DNA from: Cellulosimicrobium sp. CUA-896
Lineage (GTDB): Bacteria > Actinomycetota > Actinomycetes > Actinomycetales > Cellulomonadaceae
Reading direction: 5' to 3'
NCBI RefSeq assembly: GCF_001942335.1
Contig: NZ_MKKH01000022.1
Coordinates: forward strand, 115,625-179,624
Length of the DNA stretch: 64,000 nucleotides
The notes below the pieces were generated by a model. That model saw only the letters and a program-made list of their open reading frames with translations. It ran no database searches and had not been told where the DNA came from. Both the position numbers and the translations under genes were made by a program. Positions 26,128 to 36,354 of this stretch are shown here, piece by piece (the stretch's first letter is position 1; the number at the start of each line of letters is the position of its first letter).

Positions 26128-27681
26128 TCAGGAGAGCCGCGCGAGCAGGTGGTCCCCGACGCGTAGGGCGTTCGCCATCACGGTGAGCGCCGGGTTGACC
26201 GCGCCGATGCTGGGGAAGAAGCTCGCGTCGACGACGTACAGGTTGTCCAGCTCGTGGGCCTTGCAGTCGGTGTCGAGCACCGACGTAGCGGGGTCGGTCC
26301 CGAACCGCACGGTCCCCGCCTGGTGGGCGCAGCCCGCGACCGGCACGTCGTTCTTCATGTAGACGTCCCGCGGGACCAGGTGGTGGGGGTGCATGCCCAG
26401 CCGGCTCAGGTGCTTCTTCACCCGGTGGTAGAGCTGCTGCATGGGCACCTGGTTGTTCGGCTCATAGTGCAGGTGGACGTTCCCGTCCCGGTCGAGCGTC
26501 ACCCGGTTGTCGGGGTCGGGCAGGTCCTCGACGGACAGCCAGAAGTCGACGGCGTGCTCGGCGACGTCGCGCAGGGCGAAGGTCGGGGCGAACGCCGCCT
26601 CGAGCGGCTTCTCACCGCGGTACATCGGCGCCGAGGACTTGCCGACCATCTGGAGGTTGCCCATCGGGTAGCCGAAGTCGGCGTCCCCGAAGTAGAAGTC
26701 GTTGAGCCCGAGCGTCTTCTGGAACCGGGTGTCGTTCCGCTCGGTCGACACCGCCAGGAACGCCCGGCTGTTGTGGAACACGTAGTTGCGCCCGACCTGG
26801 TCCGACCCGTTGGCCAGACCGTTCGGGTGGTGGTCGTTCGCGCTCGCAAGGAGGATCTTCGCGGAGTTGACGGCGCCGGCCGACACGACGACGACGTCCG
26901 CGGTGAACCGCTCCTGCGCCCCGTCGACGTCGGCGACGACCGAGGTGACCGTGCGGCCGGACCCGTCGGTCTCGAGCCTGCGCACCCGGGCGTTGCGGAC
27001 CAGGGTGACGTTGTCGTGCTCGATCGCCGGGCGCACCGCGACGACGTCCGCGTCCGACTTGGCGTGCACGAGGCACGGGAACCCGTCGCACGTCGCGCAG
27101 CGGATGCAGGCACTGCGCTCCGGGCGGCTCTCGTCGAGCATGACCCCGCACGGCGCATGGAAAGGATGCAGCCCCACTGCCGTCATGTCGTCGAACAGCC
27201 TCTGGATACGCGATTCGTGCGAGACGGGCGGGTAGGGGTACGGCCCGGTCGCAGGAGGCTCGGTGGGGTCCTCGCCTCGGGCGCCGTGCACCTGGTACAG
27301 CTCCTCGGCCTGCGTGTAGTACGGCTCCATGACGTCGTAGCCGACGGCCCACGCCGGGGAGATGCCGTCGTGGTGCCTCAGCTCCTCGAAGTCGGCCTCG
27401 CGGAGCCGGTAGAGCGCCGCTCCGTAGAACTTCGTGGCTCCGCCGACGACGTAGTGCACCTGCGGCTGGAACGCCTTCCCGTCACCGTCGTACCACTGGT
27501 CGCTCGACACGTAGCGGTTGTCGACGAAGACGGCCGTGGCGTCCCAGTTCTGCGGCTCGCGCGGCAGCCAGTCGCCGCGCTCGAGGATGAGCACCCGTCT
27601 GCCGGACGGCGCGAGGCGGTACGCGAGCGTGCCGCCGCCCGCGCCAGAGCCGACGATGATCACGTCGTAGTGCTCGGGCAT
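26128..27681 (-). CDS. GMC-family FAD dehydrogenase with a four-Cys cluster motif, 517 aa
   Basis: Flavin-dependent alcohol/sugar oxidoreductase. The FAD-binding loop is VIIVGSGAGGGTLAYRLA (residues 8-25). VVVVSAGAVNSAKILLAS is the second GMC signature. The catalytic region is near CAHQAGTVRFG and VNPALTVMANALR. Residues 192-203 read CIRCATCDGFPC (Cys192, 195, 198, 203), an iron-sulfur-like spacing. Bacterial FAD-glucose dehydrogenases hold a 3Fe-4S cluster near the flavin that passes electrons to the respiratory chain; the same could hold here. There is no signal peptide, so it is cytoplasmic. GAAGGAG precedes the ATG. It begins 39 bases after the NDH-2-like gene and closes the operon. Confidence 0.85.
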   Translation of the reverse strand: MPEHYDVIIVGSGAGGGTLAYRLAPSGRRVLILERGDWLPREPQNWDATAVFVDNRYVSSDQWYDGDGKAFQPQVHYVVGGATKFYGAALYRLREADFEELRHHDGISPAWAVGYDVMEPYYTQAEELYQVHGARGEDPTEPPATGPYPYPPVSHESRIQRLFDDMTAVGLHPFHAPCGVMLDESRPERSACIRCATCDGFPCLVHAKSDADVVAVRPAIEHDNVTLVRNARVRRLETDGSGRTVTSVVADVDGAQERFTADVVVVSAGAVNSAKILLASANDHHPNGLANGSDQVGRNYVFHNSRAFLAVSTERNDTRFQKTLGLNDFYFGDADFGYPMGNLQMVGKSSAPMYRGEKPLEAAFAPTFALRDVAEHAVDFWLSVEDLPDPDNRVTLDRDGNVHLHYEPNNQVPMQQLYHRVKKHLSRLGMHPHHLVPRDVYMKNDVPVAGCAHQAGTVRFGTDPATSVLDTDCKAHELDNLYVVDASFFPSIGAVNPALTVMANALRVGDHLLARLS

Positions 27682-27720
27682 GGTGCCACTCCTTCGCCGG
27701 GTCGAGGCCTGGGGTCGATC

Positions 27721-29041
27721 TCAGGATGTCGGGCCGCTCGGCTCGACCGAGATGGTGGGGACGTCGTCGGCGTCGTCGCCCCAGGCGATGCGTCGGGGCG
27801 CTGACGACTCCTCGACAAGGGCAGCGTGGTCGCGGTCGAAGTAGTCCCACGCCCAGGACAGGAACGCGTCGGTCCTGCTGTGGGCGCCGCTGAGCAACAT
27901 GGCGTGGACGCCGAGCCAGGCGGCGAAGGCGACCGGGCCCTCGACCTGGTGGCGGTGCGGTCCCACCTCGCGACTGCCGCATTGCGGCCGATCATCGCCA
28001 TGATCCCCTTGTCCTTGTACCGGAACGCGGTCTTCTCGTGGCCGTGCAGCTCCCGCAGGATGTTGTCCGCGGCCCAGCGGCCCGACTGCTGGGCGACCGA
28101 CCCGAGCTGCGGCAGCGTGCCCGAACCCTTCGCCGGGATCTCGGCGGCGTCGCCGACCGCGTACACCTGGGGGTGGCCGGGCACGGTGAGGTCGGGTCGG
28201 ACCTCCACCTGCCGCCGCGGCCGGTGCCGACTCCGCTGGACCGCACGACCGGCGCGGCGGACTCGCCACCGCCCCAGACGACGGTGCGGGTGGGCAGCGT
28301 CGTCCCGTCGACGAGATCCACGCCGTGCTCCCGCACTGCTGCGACCCCGGTCCTGAGCCGCAGGACGGCGCCCTGGCGGGTGAGCCGCTCGTGGGCGTAC
28401 TCGTGCGACGCCTCGGAGAAGGCACCGAGGAGCGCCCCGCCGCGGTCGACGACGGTCACACGTCCGGCGTGCGGGATCGTACCGGTCCCGGCCAGGGCAG
28501 CCATGAGCTCCGCGAGCGCTCCGGCCACCTCGACACCGGTGGGCCGCCGGCGACCACGACGACGTCGAGCGCGCCCGTGTCCTCGCCGTCGCGGGACGCC
28601 GCGTCCAGCTGCGCCCGGACGTGCCGGCGGAGCTCTCCGCGTCGGCGACCGAGTAGAGCGGGAAGGCGTGCTCCGCGGCGCCCGGCACGCCGAAGAACTC
28701 CGCCCGGCCGCCCGCCGCGAGGACCAGGTGGCTCCCCGTGATCGTCTCACCGCCGGCGAGAGTCGCGCTCGGCACGTCGACGTCGACCGACACGACCTCC
28801 TCGGTGCGGACCTCCACGCTCGGGAAGTCGCGGAAGATGACGCGGTGGGGCCGCGCGATGTCCTCCGCGGGCAGCTGGGAGGTGGCGACCTGGTAGAGCA
28901 GGGGCTGGAACTGGTGGTAGTCGTTGCGGTCGACCAGGGTCACGCGCACGCCCTCGTCGCCGAGCCGGTGGGCGCAGGCGACCCCGGCCAGCCCTCCGCC
29001 GACGACGACCACGTGGCGGCCTTCCCCGGCCTCTCGGTCAC
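27721..29041 (-). CDS. NDH-2-like NAD(P)/FAD oxidoreductase (five frameshifts)
   Basis: A type II NADH dehydrogenase-like flavoprotein, about 441 aa after repair, which would pass electrons from NADH to quinone. HVVVVGGGLAGVACAHRLG is the FAD loop and VVVVAGGPTGVEVAGALAEL the NADH loop. VYAVGDAAEIP binds the flavin tail. A C-terminal part with AFAAWLGVHAMLLSG is the membrane-anchoring region of the family. The frame breaks near 29020, 28636, 28544, 28212 and 27970. The start is GTG 29039-29041, overlapping the GH15 stop as GTGA. This is the most disrupted gene in the window along with the GNAT fusion. Confidence 0.82.
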
Positions 29042-30900
29042 AGCGACAGCTCCTCGCGGAAGTCGGCGAGGACGATCCGGCCGGCGGCCTCGATGAGCGC
29101 CAGGTGCGAGAAGGCCTGGGGGAAGTTGCCGAGGTGCCGGGCGCGCTCGACCTCGAACTCCTCGGCGTAGAGGCCGAGCGGGGACGCGATCTTGAGCAGT
29201 CTCTCCATGACGTTGCGCGCCCGGTCCATCTCGCCGATCGCGGCGAACGCCGAGACCAGCCAGAACGAGCAGATGAGGAACGTCCCCTCCTTGCCCGACA
29301 TGCCGTCGTCGGTCTCGTCGGTGCGGTAGCGCAGGACGAAGCCGTTCTCGGTGAGCTCGCTGTCGATCGCCTCGACCGTGTTGCGGATCCGCTCGTCCGT
29401 GGCCGGAAGGAAGCCGAACAGCGGGGCCAGCAGCGTCGACGCGTCGAGCGCATCCGTGTCGTAGTGCTGGCGCAGGACGCCGCGGTCGCTGACCCCGTGG
29501 TCGAGGATGTCCGCACGGATCTCGTCCGCGGTCGCCCTCCACTTCGCGGACAGCTCCTCCTCGTCCCGGATGGCGGCGAGCTTGGCGGCGCGGTCGAGGG
29601 CCACCCAGCCCATCAGCTTGGACGAGACGTAGTGCCGCGGTTCGCCACGAGCCTCCCAGATCCCCTGGTCGGGCTGCCGCCAGACGGCGGTCGCGCAGGA
29701 GGCCTGGGACTCGACGAGCGGCCACAGCCGCATCGGCAGGTGCTTGCTCCGCGTCGTGTGCAGCAGCAGCGAGTCCAGCACCGCCCCGAACACGTCGTTC
29801 TGGCGCTGGTCGAACGCGCCGTTGCCCACGCGCACGGGTCGGGCGCCCTCGTACCCGCCGAGGTCGTCGCGGGTCGTCTCGGTGAGGTCCCGTCGCCCGT
29901 CGATGCCGTACATGATCTGCAGCGCGCCGTCGGCGTTCGGCTCGAGGTCGGCGACGAACTGCATGAACTCGTCCGCCTCCCAGTCGAGGTTGAGGTAGTG
30001 CAGCGCCTGGAGGGTGAACGTCGTGTCGCGGATCCACGTGTAGCGGTAGTCCCAGTTGCGCTCGCCCCCGGGCGTCTCGGGCAGCGACGTCGTCAGGGCC
30101 GCGACGGTAGCCCCGGTCGGCATGTAAGTCAGGCCCTTGATGGTCAGGGCGGACCGTTCGAGCGAGTGCCGGAGCGGGTGGTCGGGGATCCGGGCCCTCG
30201 ACAACCACTCCCGCCAGAACTGGACGGTGCTCGCGATCCGCGCGGTGGCGTCCGCGGCGTCAGCCGGCGACACGAGCCCGTCGGCCCACGACAGCGCGCA
30301 GAACGCGGTCTCCCCCTTGCGGAGCACGTGCCGGGCGCGCGCCGCGCCGCCCTCGATGCCGACGAGCATGTCGGTGCTGAGGCGCAGGCGCTGGCCTGCG
30401 CCGGACGCGTCGGCGACGTGGTCGTCGTCGCCCACGACGGTCCACCGCGCGGGCTCGCGGCCGTAGTCGAACGCCGGCTCGCAGACGAGCTCCACCTCGA
30501 CGGCCCCCTCGATGCACTCGACCGTGCGCACGAGCAGGTGGTCGGCGTCGGCGTCGGCCGGCGGCCTGGTGTGGGGCGTCACCGTGTCGTGGCCCCTGCG
30601 CGGTCCCATCGTCAGCGCGTCGTGGACGACGAGCCAGCCGGCAGGCGTGTGCCACGTGGTGGTCAGGACGTTCGTCCCGGGGACGTAGGAGCGCGCGTTC
30701 GGCACGTTGATGCCGTACGGCCCGAAGCGGAACGAGCCCGCGCCGCGGTCGAGCAGGTTGCCGAAGGAGCTGGGGGCGTCGAAGGCCGGGACACAGAGCC
30801 AGTCCAGGGAGCCGTCAGGGGCGACGAGCGCGCCGGTGTGGCAGTCGGACAGGAACGCGTAGTCGGCGATCGGAGGGAAGGATGACGTCGTCGCGCTCAT
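29038..30900 (-). CDS. Glycoside hydrolase family 15 protein (glucoamylase/trehalase type), 620 aa
   Basis: Inverting alpha-glucosidase. An N-terminal super-sandwich domain (from FPPIADYAFLSDCHTGALV) is followed by the (alpha/alpha)6 barrel. The catalytic acid region is NWDYRYTWIRD (residues 282-292) and the second catalytic Glu is in KEGTFLICSFWL (about 537-548). Actinobacterial members of this architecture include trehalases as well as glucoamylase-like enzymes, so trehalose or a maltodextrin are both possible substrates. No signal peptide is seen, so it acts inside the cell. The ATG overlaps the cydB stop as ATGA, an unusual partner for cytochrome bd genes. Confidence 0.88.
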   Translation of the reverse strand: MSATTSSFPPIADYAFLSDCHTGALVAPDGSLDWLCVPAFDAPSSFGNLLDRGAGSFRFGPYGINVPNARSYVPGTNVLTTTWHTPAGWLVVHDALTMGPRRGHDTVTPHTRPPADADADHLLVRTVECIEGAVEVELVCEPAFDYGREPARWTVVGDDDHVADASGAGQRLRLSTDMLVGIEGGAARARHVLRKGETAFCALSWADGLVSPADAADATARIASTVQFWREWLSRARIPDHPLRHSLERSALTIKGLTYMPTGATVAALTTSLPETPGGERNWDYRYTWIRDTTFTLQALHYLNLDWEADEFMQFVADLEPNADGALQIMYGIDGRRDLTETTRDDLGGYEGARPVRVGNGAFDQRQNDVFGAVLDSLLLHTTRSKHLPMRLWPLVESQASCATAVWRQPDQGIWEARGEPRHYVSSKLMGWVALDRAAKLAAIRDEEELSAKWRATADEIRADILDHGVSDRGVLRQHYDTDALDASTLLAPLFGFLPATDERIRNTVEAIDSELTENGFVLRYRTDETDDGMSGKEGTFLICSFWLVSAFAAIGEMDRARNVMERLLKIASPLGLYAEEFEVERARHLGNFPQAFSHLALIEAAGRIVLADFREELSL

Positions 30901-32048
30901 GTGGAGTTCTCCTCGCTCGCTTCGTCCAGAAAGGATTCTCGGCCTCCACCATCGACGGTCGTCCCGCGGGCGCCCTCCCCCGCCGCGGATGATTCGACGG
31001 TCGTCGTCGAGCCGCCGAGAGGTCCGTGAGGCGCTCCCTCGTCCTCGACGCCCTCGTCGGGCAAGAGCCCTCGCTGGTCCAGGACGTACAGCACGACGAA
31101 GCCCGGTACCACCAGGAGCACGGCGCAGGCCGTGGCGACGGCCAGGGCCGTGAGCGTGCCGCTCGGGGCGGCGGCATCCGCGAAGGTCAGCGTCTCGGGG
31201 AGGATGTACGGCCACTGGGCGACGCCCCAGGCGACGACCATGCTCGCGACGGCGAGCGCGGCGAGCACGCGCGTCGCTCGGACGAGCCGCCGGCCGAGGA
31301 GGACGAGCGCCGCCGCCCCGCAGACGACGGAGAGGAGCGTCAGCGGGAGCGCCCGGGAGGTCAGGCCCTCGCCGACGTGCGGCGCCCGGGTGCGCAGGAC
31401 CAGCGCCCCGGCGACGGCGAACGCCGCCGCCACGACCGCAGCGAGCACGGCACGCCGGCGGAAGTGCTCGACGAGACCGCGGTCGTCGGCGCGCCGTGCC
31501 TCCCGGACGAGGTAGACCGCGGCGAGGTACGCCGCGAGCACGACCGCGAGCGCACCCGTGAGCAGGGACGTGGGGTTGAGCCAGCTCTGCACCGGGTCGC
31601 CGGCGCGTCCCCCGGCCGGGACCTCCCCGGAGGCGATACCGCCGGCCATCGCGCCCATGCAGAACGGCACGAGCACGGACGACAGGGCGAACCCGCCACC
31701 GAAGACGCGCCGGTAGCGGGTCGACGCGACGGCCTTGCGGAAGGCGAAGCTCGCGCCGCGCAGCACGATCCCGAGCGCGGCGATCGTCAGCGGCACGAAC
31801 ATGGTGAGCACGATCGACTGGTAGGCCTCGGGGAAGCCCGACCAGGTGATGACGAGGATGAAGACGAGCCACACGTGGTTGGCCTCCCACACCGGCCCGA
31901 TGGACCGCTCGACGAGCGCCCGTGGACGCTCGCCCCGCCGCGCGCCGCCGGCGGTGAGGTCCCAGAAGCCGGCGCCGAAGTCCGCGCCCCCGAGCACGGC
32001 GTACGCGACGACGGCCAGCAGCAGGATGATCGCGACGGCGGTGATCAT
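30897..32048 (-). CDS. cydB: Cytochrome bd ubiquinol/menaquinol oxidase subunit II, 383 aa
   Basis: The membrane subunit that pairs with CydA. It starts with a helix containing YAVLGGADFGAGFWDL, the family's most conserved block. IGPVWEANHVWLVFILVITWSGFP and FRKAVASTRYRRVFGGGFALSS follow. Some eight or nine helices are visible, then a hydrophilic C-terminal tail of about 60 residues rich in Gly, Ser and Glu. The ATG at 32046-32048 overlaps the cydA stop and the TGA overlaps the GH15 ATG. The usual partner genes cydC/cydD are not next to it. Confidence 0.93.
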   Translation of the reverse strand: MITAVAIILLLAVVAYAVLGGADFGAGFWDLTAGGARRGERPRALVERSIGPVWEANHVWLVFILVITWSGFPEAYQSIVLTMFVPLTIAALGIVLRGASFAFRKAVASTRYRRVFGGGFALSSVLVPFCMGAMAGGIASGEVPAGGRAGDPVQSWLNPTSLLTGALAVVLAAYLAAVYLVREARRADDRGLVEHFRRRAVLAAVVAAAFAVAGALVLRTRAPHVGEGLTSRALPLTLLSVVCGAAALVLLGRRLVRATRVLAALAVASMVVAWGVAQWPYILPETLTFADAAAPSGTLTALAVATACAVLLVVPGFVVLYVLDQRGLLPDEGVEDEGAPHGPLGGSTTTVESSAAGEGARGTTVDGGGRESFLDEASEENST

Positions 32049-33552
32049 GGCCGCGTCTCCGGCTCGGACCGCTGCTGCCGCGGGCGCGCGGGCTGAGGGC
32101 CCGGCGTGTGGTCGGGCTGGTGGTCGGGCCCGTCGTCAGCGCGCAGGACGGCGCTGCCCTGGGCCCGTACGGCGTGTCGAGCTCGATGAACTCTCCGGCG
32201 CGACGGAACCGCCGGCTCATGGCGCGCAGCACAAGGACCGTCGTCGTGCCCAGTGCCGCGTAGAGGACGACGATGACGACGAACGTCAGCCACACCCCCG
32301 TGTTCTCCGTGGCGGCATCCTCGACCTTCATGAGCCCGTAGACGATCCACGGCTGCCGGCCCACCTCGGTGACGATCCAGCCCGCCTCCATGGCGACGAC
32401 GGACAGCACCCCCGACGACGCCGCGAGCCACAGGAACACCCTGCTCCGCGGCATGCGTCGTCGGAAGAGCCAGGTCGCGCCGTACCAGGCGGACAGCAGG
32501 AACAGCAGCGTCCCGATCCCGACCATGACGTCCCAGGCGAGGTGCACAATGTTTACCTCGCGGACCGTCGGGCGCTCGTCGGGCGGGACGCTGTCGAGCC
32601 CCTCGACGACGGTCGACCGGCCCGTGCTCGGGTCGGACAGCCACGACGCGAGGCCCGGGATCGGGAGTCCGCCCGACACCGTGCCGTCCTCGTTCAGACG
32701 ACCCAGCAGCGTCTCCGGAACGTCGGAGCTCGTCGTCGGGACGAGCTCGATGGCGGCGAACTTGACCGGCTGGTTCTCGTAGACCCACCGCGCCAGGGCG
32801 TCACCGACGCCCATCTGCACGGGGGTCGCGACGGCCCCGACGGTGAACGCGATGAGGAAGCCGAGCCGGTGGTAGCGGTCGTCACGGCCGCGCAGCATCG
32901 CGGTCGCATAGACGGACGCCACCAGGAACCCGCCGACGAGGTAGGCGGCGATGAGCATGTGGGCCGCCTGGAGCGGCATCGAGTCGTTGAAGATGACGCC
33001 GATCGGGTCGACGTCGACCACGTTGCCGGCGTCGTCGAGGGTGAAGCCGGCCGGCGCGTTCATCCACGCGTTCGCCGCGACGACGGAGACCGAGCCGGCG
33101 ATGCCGGCGAGCACGATGGGTACCCCGGTCCAGAAGTGCGTCCACGGCCTCAGGCGGCGCCAGCCGAAGATGTACACCGCGACGAAGATCGCCTCGGTGA
33201 AGAAGAACAGGCCTTCGAAGGCGAAGGGCACCCCGAACGCCTCTCCCCACAGGCCCATGAAGCGGGGCCACAGCAGACCGAACTCGAAGCTCAGCACGGT
33301 GCCTGTCACCGCACCGACCGCGAAGGTCACCGCCATGTACTTCGACCAGCGCTGCGCGAGCACGAGCGCTGCCCTGTCGTCGTGCCGTAGGGCGCGGTAG
33401 TTGGCGACCAGCGTCATGAACGCCCACGAGATCCCGAGCGGGACGAGGACGATGTGGAACATCAGCGTGAACGCCATCTGCCCGCGTGCCCAGGGCACGG
33501 GGTCGACGGCAGCGGCGAGGTCGGCGGTCAGGAGCGCGGCGTCCGAGATCAT
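32045..33552 (-). CDS. cydA: Cytochrome bd oxidase subunit I (frameshift near C-terminus)
   Basis: The haem-bearing subunit of the high-affinity quinol oxidase, about 502 aa. His33 in FTLMFHIVLVP matches the haem b595/d-side ligand of the family's first helix. The quinol loop is seen with ENQPVKFAAIE, GRQPWIVYG is the classic signature, and AAHMLIAAYLVGG carries the haem b558 His. One base is missing near 32161 in a C run (Gly-Pro codons). After it the product ends in an acidic/polar tail and a TGA that overlaps cydB. The start is ATG 33550-33552 with GGGAGG upstream, 25 bases after the LuxR-type regulator. Confidence 0.92.
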
Positions 33553-33577
33553 GGAGGCCTCCCGTCGGGAGTCGTCG

Positions 33578-36136
33578 TCAGCTCAGGTGGAGCTCGCGTG
33601 CCCGCCGGACGGCCTCGTGGCGGCGGGAGACGACGAGCTTGCCGAGGATTCGCCGCACGTGGGTCCGGACGGTGTTCGCCGAGATGAACATCTCCGCGGC
33701 GATCTCCTCGGTGGTGAGCAGCGCCGACAGGTGCTGCAGGACTTCGAGCTCACGCTCCGAGAGCCGCTCGACGACAGGAGCGTCCCCGGCCCGACGCGGC
33801 TCGTGCTGCCGCGTCGGGCGACGGTCAGGGCGCAACCAGTCGGCCCGCGAACGCAGCTCCGGGTCGGTGCGGATCATCGACCGGACCTCGGGGACGGCGC
33901 GCGCGAAGGGACGACGCAGGCCTTCGCCCTCCGCGAGCGTCAACGCCCGCGCGACGGCCTCCCGGCTCGCCCGGTGCTCGCCGCGGATCCCGTGGCGGTG
34001 CGCGTCCTCCAGCAACGCCTGGACCGTCGTCGCCGTGGCGGTGCCCGCCGGCGGGGCGGCGCGCGGTCGGCGCCCCGCGTGTCGGTGGCCGTCGAGCTGC
34101 GCGGCGGACGCGAGCAGTCCGACTGCCGCGACGTCGTCCTCGAACCGTGCGCGCAACCACTCGGCGGGGGCCGCCGACCGCCGCAGCAGCCGTCGCGCTC
34201 CGGCCGCGTCACCGTGGTCCAGCTTGAGCCGCGCCCGAAGGAGGAGGGCGACCTGTCCCAGCAGGGGCGCGTCGCGCGGCCCCGCCGAGCGCCCCGCGAC
34301 GGCGAGCGCGGACCCCGCACCAGACAGGTCCTGCCGGTCGAGCGCGACCCACGCCCGTGCCAGCCCGAGGGCCGGCGGCGGGGGGACCGCTTCCACGACG
34401 AGTCCCGCGGCGGAGTCGACGGCCTCCTGGGCCCGGGTCAGACGACCCCGGCACGCCTCGGCGAGCGCGAGGACGGACAGGCAGCCCAGCACGACCTCGT
34501 CGCGCCCGCTCGCGACGGCCACCGACACGGCGTCCACGAGCGCCGCCCACGCGACGTCCAGCTCCCGGCTCCGAGGTACGCCATGCCCTCGGAGCGGCGC
34601 ACGAGCGCCGTCGCGGCCGCGTGCGCCGCGTCCGTTGCCTCGAGAGCGGCGAGCGCCGCGCGGGCCCGTGCGGCCACGTCCAGCGTGCCCGCGACGTCTC
34701 CGGACAGCTCGCGCGCCCGCACCTCGAGGACCGCCGCCCACGCGAGAGAGCGACCGTCGGGCGCCGCGGCGCGGTCCGCGGCCCACGATCCGGCATCCCC
34801 CGTCGACGCGAGATGCCGCTCGGCCACCTCGGGGACCCCTCGCCCGAGGGCGAGCGCAGCCCGGACGAGCCGGACGTCCGCGTGCCCGTGCGCCGGTGCA
34901 CCCCGGAGCATGTCGGCGAGTCGGGGGCCACCGGGACCCGGCTCCAGGAGGTCCACGAGCCGCCGAGACGGACCGTCCACCCGGCGGCCCGCTCCCAGTC
35001 GGCGGCCGCGACCGCGTGCTCGACCGCCGGCATCAGCTGCCCCGCGGTGCCGAACCGGTCCGACGCGAGGCGAGACCGTTCGAGCTCGGAGCCCTCCGGG
35101 CGCACCGCCCGCTGGGCGAGGAGAGCGTCGCGGAGGAGCGGATGGAGGCGGTACGACCCGAGCCTGCCGGGCACCGCCCGCACGAACGCGTTCCGCCGTT
35201 CCAGCTCCCACAACCGCAGTCCGGCGTCGCTCCGCCCGCTCAGGGCCGTCGCGAGCCGGGCGAGACCTCGTCGAGGATGCTCACCCGCAGGAGGAGGTCG
35301 CGCTCCGCCTCGGGGAGCGGGGCGAGCACCTCCACGGCGAGGTAGTCGGATGCCGAGCGTTCGAGCGTCGTCCCCGTGGCGCCCGGTCGCAGGGCGAGCG
35401 CGGCCATCCGTGCACCGGCCACCCAGCCCTCGGTGCGATCGACCAGCGTCGCCACGGAGCCCGCGGGGAGCCGCACCCCGTACGCCTCCAGCAGTGCGTG
35501 GAGCTCGGCCGGCGTGAGCGCCAGCTCCGTGGGCGAGAGCTCGGCCAACGTGCCGTCGAGGCGGTAGCGGTGCAGCGGCAGCGGCGGGTCCTCCCGGGTC
35601 GCCAGGACGAGGCGGAGCAGTCCGTGGGTGCGATCGACCAGAGCCGCCAGCCCGTCGAAGATCTCCTGCCGCCCGATCCGCTCCACCGCGTCGAGGACGA
35701 GGACCACGGGTGAGCCCGTGCGCGGCAGACGGCACGCGAGCAGGTCCACGTCGTCGCCCCCGAGGACGAGCTCGCTGCGCGGGCGAGCGGACAGGGCACC
35801 GGCGTCGGACAGTGCCGAGCGGACGTGCCGCCAGAAGACGTGCGGATCGTCGTCGCGCGACGTCACCGTCAGCCATCCCACGGGGTCCCGTGCGCCGTCC
35901 GCCCAGCATGACACCAGGACCGTCTTGCCCGAACCGGCCGGCGCGCACACGAGCGTCACGACGGCCTCGTCGACGGCGCGCGCGAGGGCGCTCACCAGTC
36001 GACGCCGCTCCACCACGGGACCGGAGAAGGTCCGACCGGGCCTCGCCGGACCGCGGTGCCGGTGCTCGCGCTCGGGCGCGCTCCTTCGCGGTCCGTCCGT
36101 CGTCGTCGGCCGCTGCGTGCTCAGCCCGACGTCCAT
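33578..36136 (-). CDS. LuxR-family regulator of LAL/MalT type, about 853 aa (three frameshifts)
   Basis: A large ATP-binding transcription regulator. The P-loop is CAPAGSGKT at residues 64-72, Walker B is VVLVLDAVER, and the helical ATPase region is YLAVEVLAPLPEAERDLLL. A long TPR-like middle section follows. The C-terminal LuxR HTH is LSERELEVLQHLSALLTTEE to ISANTVRTHVRRILGKL. Frame breaks fall near 35260, 34962 and 34572. The ATG at 36134-36136 has AGGTGG six bases upstream. The inducer is unknown; MalT of E. coli senses maltotriose, which is suggestive beside a GH15 gene but does not prove it. It probably controls the operon that it heads. Confidence 0.82.
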
Positions 36137-36354
36137 GGCACCACCTGCCGTCGCGAGCGTGCGGGAGCCTCGCGCGCACACCGCGAGACACGACGTGGCG
36201 GGGCTCGAGACTCGACACTCGCGCGGCGGCGGTGCCGCGGTCATCGTCCAGATCGCGTGAAAGCGCGTCCACGTGCCGCGCGAGGCGCCGGCGACGGTGC
36301 GCCGTGCCCGGTCGGGTCGGGAGAGCCGGCGGCGCCGTGCGCGCCGGTCTCGTC

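Noticed and set aside
27721..29041. Calling the NDH-2-like gene a pseudogene
   Set aside because: All motifs are intact when single bases are restored, and the same kind of break hits indispensable genes throughout, so sequence error is the better explanation.
22888..36136. A genomic island with mobile-element borders
   Set aside because: The stretch looks accessory by content, but I see no integrase, transposase, tRNA target or flanking repeats, and the base composition is close to that of its neighbours.
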